Shown here piece after piece: positions 6,353-8,450 of a DNA stretch of 8,450 bases. The stretch is from the NCBI GenBank assembly GCA_002292165.1, contig DBBK01000198.1, positions 6,048 through 14,497 of the forward strand, in the 5' to 3' direction. The position numbers were made by a program, and so were the translations under genes. The notes under the pieces were generated by a model. The model was given only the letters and a program-made list of their open reading frames with translations. It was not told the origin of the DNA and did not search any database. Within the stretch, counting starts at the first letter, position 1. Each line of letters opens with the position of its first letter. Source of the DNA: Brevundimonas sp. UBA986. Lineage in GTDB: Bacteria; Pseudomonadota; Alphaproteobacteria; Caulobacterales; Caulobacteraceae.

Positions 6353-7354
6353 ATGGCATCTGACAAAAAATACCAAGTATTTGTCTCGTCGACCTTCATT
6401 GACTTGAAGGATGAGCGGCAGGATTTGATCAGGCACATTCTCGATCTCAAGCACATACCCGCTGGCATGGAGTTATTTCCGGCAGCTGATGTCGAGCAGC
6501 TCGAATATATTAAGAAAATTATAGATCAATGTGACTATTACGTTCTCATCATGGGTGGTCGATACGGATCTATGGACGCCGATGGCGTCAGTTACACTGA
6601 ACGAGAGTATGATTATGCCGTTAAAACGGGAAAGGTCGTGCTCGCTTTTGTTCATGATGATGTCGGTAACATCCCGTCAAAATTCACTGAGAGCAACCAC
6701 GCAGCAAAACTCGCATTGGACGCATTTCGGGAGAAGGTGAAATCTGGTCGTTTAGTTAGTCCTTGGAAGGACCGGCAGGGCCTTGAGCTTGCTGTCATCA
6801 AGGCGCTGATGCACGCCTTCAATGACTTCCCGATGGTAGGGTGGGTCAGGGCCGACGCGGCCGCTTCATCCGAGTTGCTTCAGCAATCAAACGAACTTCT
6901 TCGAGAAAATGCGGATTTGAAGGCCAAGCTTGATAAGCTATCGACTGCACCGTCAACCGCGATTCCTGATCTGGCCTCGCTCGACGATCTTCATAGTTTT
7001 CGATATACATACTACGCTTACAGTAGATTTGATAGCTCGTATCCAGAAGCAGAAATGAAGCTTAGCTGGAGAAAAATATTCCTTGGCGTTGCGGGGCTTC
7101 TGGAAAAGCCAAAAACTGCTAGTGTCATTGAGTCTGGCGTAGCCGCGGCCGCGAAAGACGAAAACGGAACGATAATTGAAGCGGTAATCAAGACTGATCA
7201 GGTTCGCATAAAGATACAACTTGAGGCGTTGGGTTTGATTAGCGCTACCGTTCAGGAAGTTGCCAAGGGCAATGCGAATGAATATCTCAGCTTAACACCA
7301 TACGGAAAGTCTATATTTATCGAAAACATGGTTGTTCGAGCCTCGGTGGTATGA
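6353..7354 (+). CDS. DUF4062 protein (TIR-like fold, coiled coil, predicted winged-helix C-terminus)
   Basis: 333 aa from ATG 6353, chosen because the DUF4062 domain begins at once (KKYQVFVSSTFIDLKDER, residues 5-22). A GTG at 6296 in frame would add 19 residues with no domain content; neither start has a good Shine-Dalgarno. DUF4062 hallmarks are VFVSSTF (9-15), AGMELFPA (37-44), IDQCDYYVLIMGGRYG (57-72) and SYTEREYDYAV (80-90). This alternating strand/helix pattern is generally likened to the TIR/nucleoside deoxyribosyltransferase-like fold; Glu85 sits where such folds often carry a key acid (inference). Residues about 173-197 form a short coiled coil. The rest (about 205-333, with LSWRKIFLGVAGLL and KIQLEALGLI...LSLTPYGKSI) looks like a winged helix. 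Standalone DUF4062 proteins of this size are widespread with unknown function; DUF4062 also caps STAND NTPases linked to antiphage defence. Base use is AT-richer than neighbours (about 35-53% GC in sampled 60-base lines), with codons such as ATA and TTA, suggesting transfer. Confidence 0.93.
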   Translation: MASDKKYQVFVSSTFIDLKDERQDLIRHILDLKHIPAGMELFPAADVEQLEYIKKIIDQCDYYVLIMGGRYGSMDADGVSYTEREYDYAVKTGKVVLAFVHDDVGNIPSKFTESNHAAKLALDAFREKVKSGRLVSPWKDRQGLELAVIKALMHAFNDFPMVGWVRADAAASSELLQQSNELLRENADLKAKLDKLSTAPSTAIPDLASLDDLHSFRYTYYAYSRFDSSYPEAEMKLSWRKIFLGVAGLLEKPKTASVIESGVAAAAKDENGTIIEAVIKTDQVRIKIQLEALGLISATVQEVAKGNANEYLSLTPYGKSIFIENMVVRASVV

Positions 7355-7409
7355 AATACTAGGTCAGCTAGATATGCTCGCCAAATAGGTGATGTTTCGG
7401 TCTCCGCCC

Positions 7410-8450
<1,041 letters not shown>

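Noticed and set aside
7355..7409. Possible bidirectional terminator between the DUF4062 gene and acs
   Set aside because: Only a 4-base CTAG palindrome pair is seen; there is no stable stem and no T-run on either strand.

Overview
This is a GC-rich bacterial window: most genes have G or C at nearly every third codon position. A run of alphaproteobacterial-type palindromic repeats suggests an alphaproteobacterium, perhaps Caulobacterales such as Brevundimonas or Caulobacter. That assignment is inference from composition, repeat style and the Acs sequence; no marker gene in the window fixes it.

Layout. (1) Positions 1-5431, minus strand: two large genes in tandem, 7 bases apart, transcribed right to left. 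The upstream one (about 1129 aa, complete) and the downstream one (at least 678 aa, running off the left edge) have no signal peptide and no enzyme motif I can name. Both look beta-strand rich and look like members of recurrent but uncharacterised families of very large bacterial proteins. They probably form one transcription and translation unit and may work together; their function is unknown. (2) Positions 5446-5689: a short divergent intergenic region, then a complete tRNA-Ser(GGA) on the plus strand at 5690-5779, ending in an encoded CCA. (3) Positions 5780-6352: about 570 bases with no credible gene but several nested inverted repeats, the clearest being a 49-base palindromic element at 5893-5941. 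(4) Positions 6353-7354, plus strand: a clearly AT-richer gene for a DUF4062 protein with a TIR-like N-terminal fold (predicted), a short coiled coil and a probable winged-helix C-terminus. Its composition suggests horizontal acquisition. (5) Positions 7410-8450, minus strand: the C-terminal half of acetyl-CoA synthetase (acs), a core metabolic gene running off the right edge and convergent with the DUF4062 gene.

The most interesting parts are the unexplained giant-protein pair and the foreign-looking DUF4062 gene lodged between a tRNA gene with repeats and a housekeeping gene. No integrase, transposase or duplicated tRNA end is visible, so the islet interpretation is open. No CRISPR array, rRNA, IS element or origin was seen.
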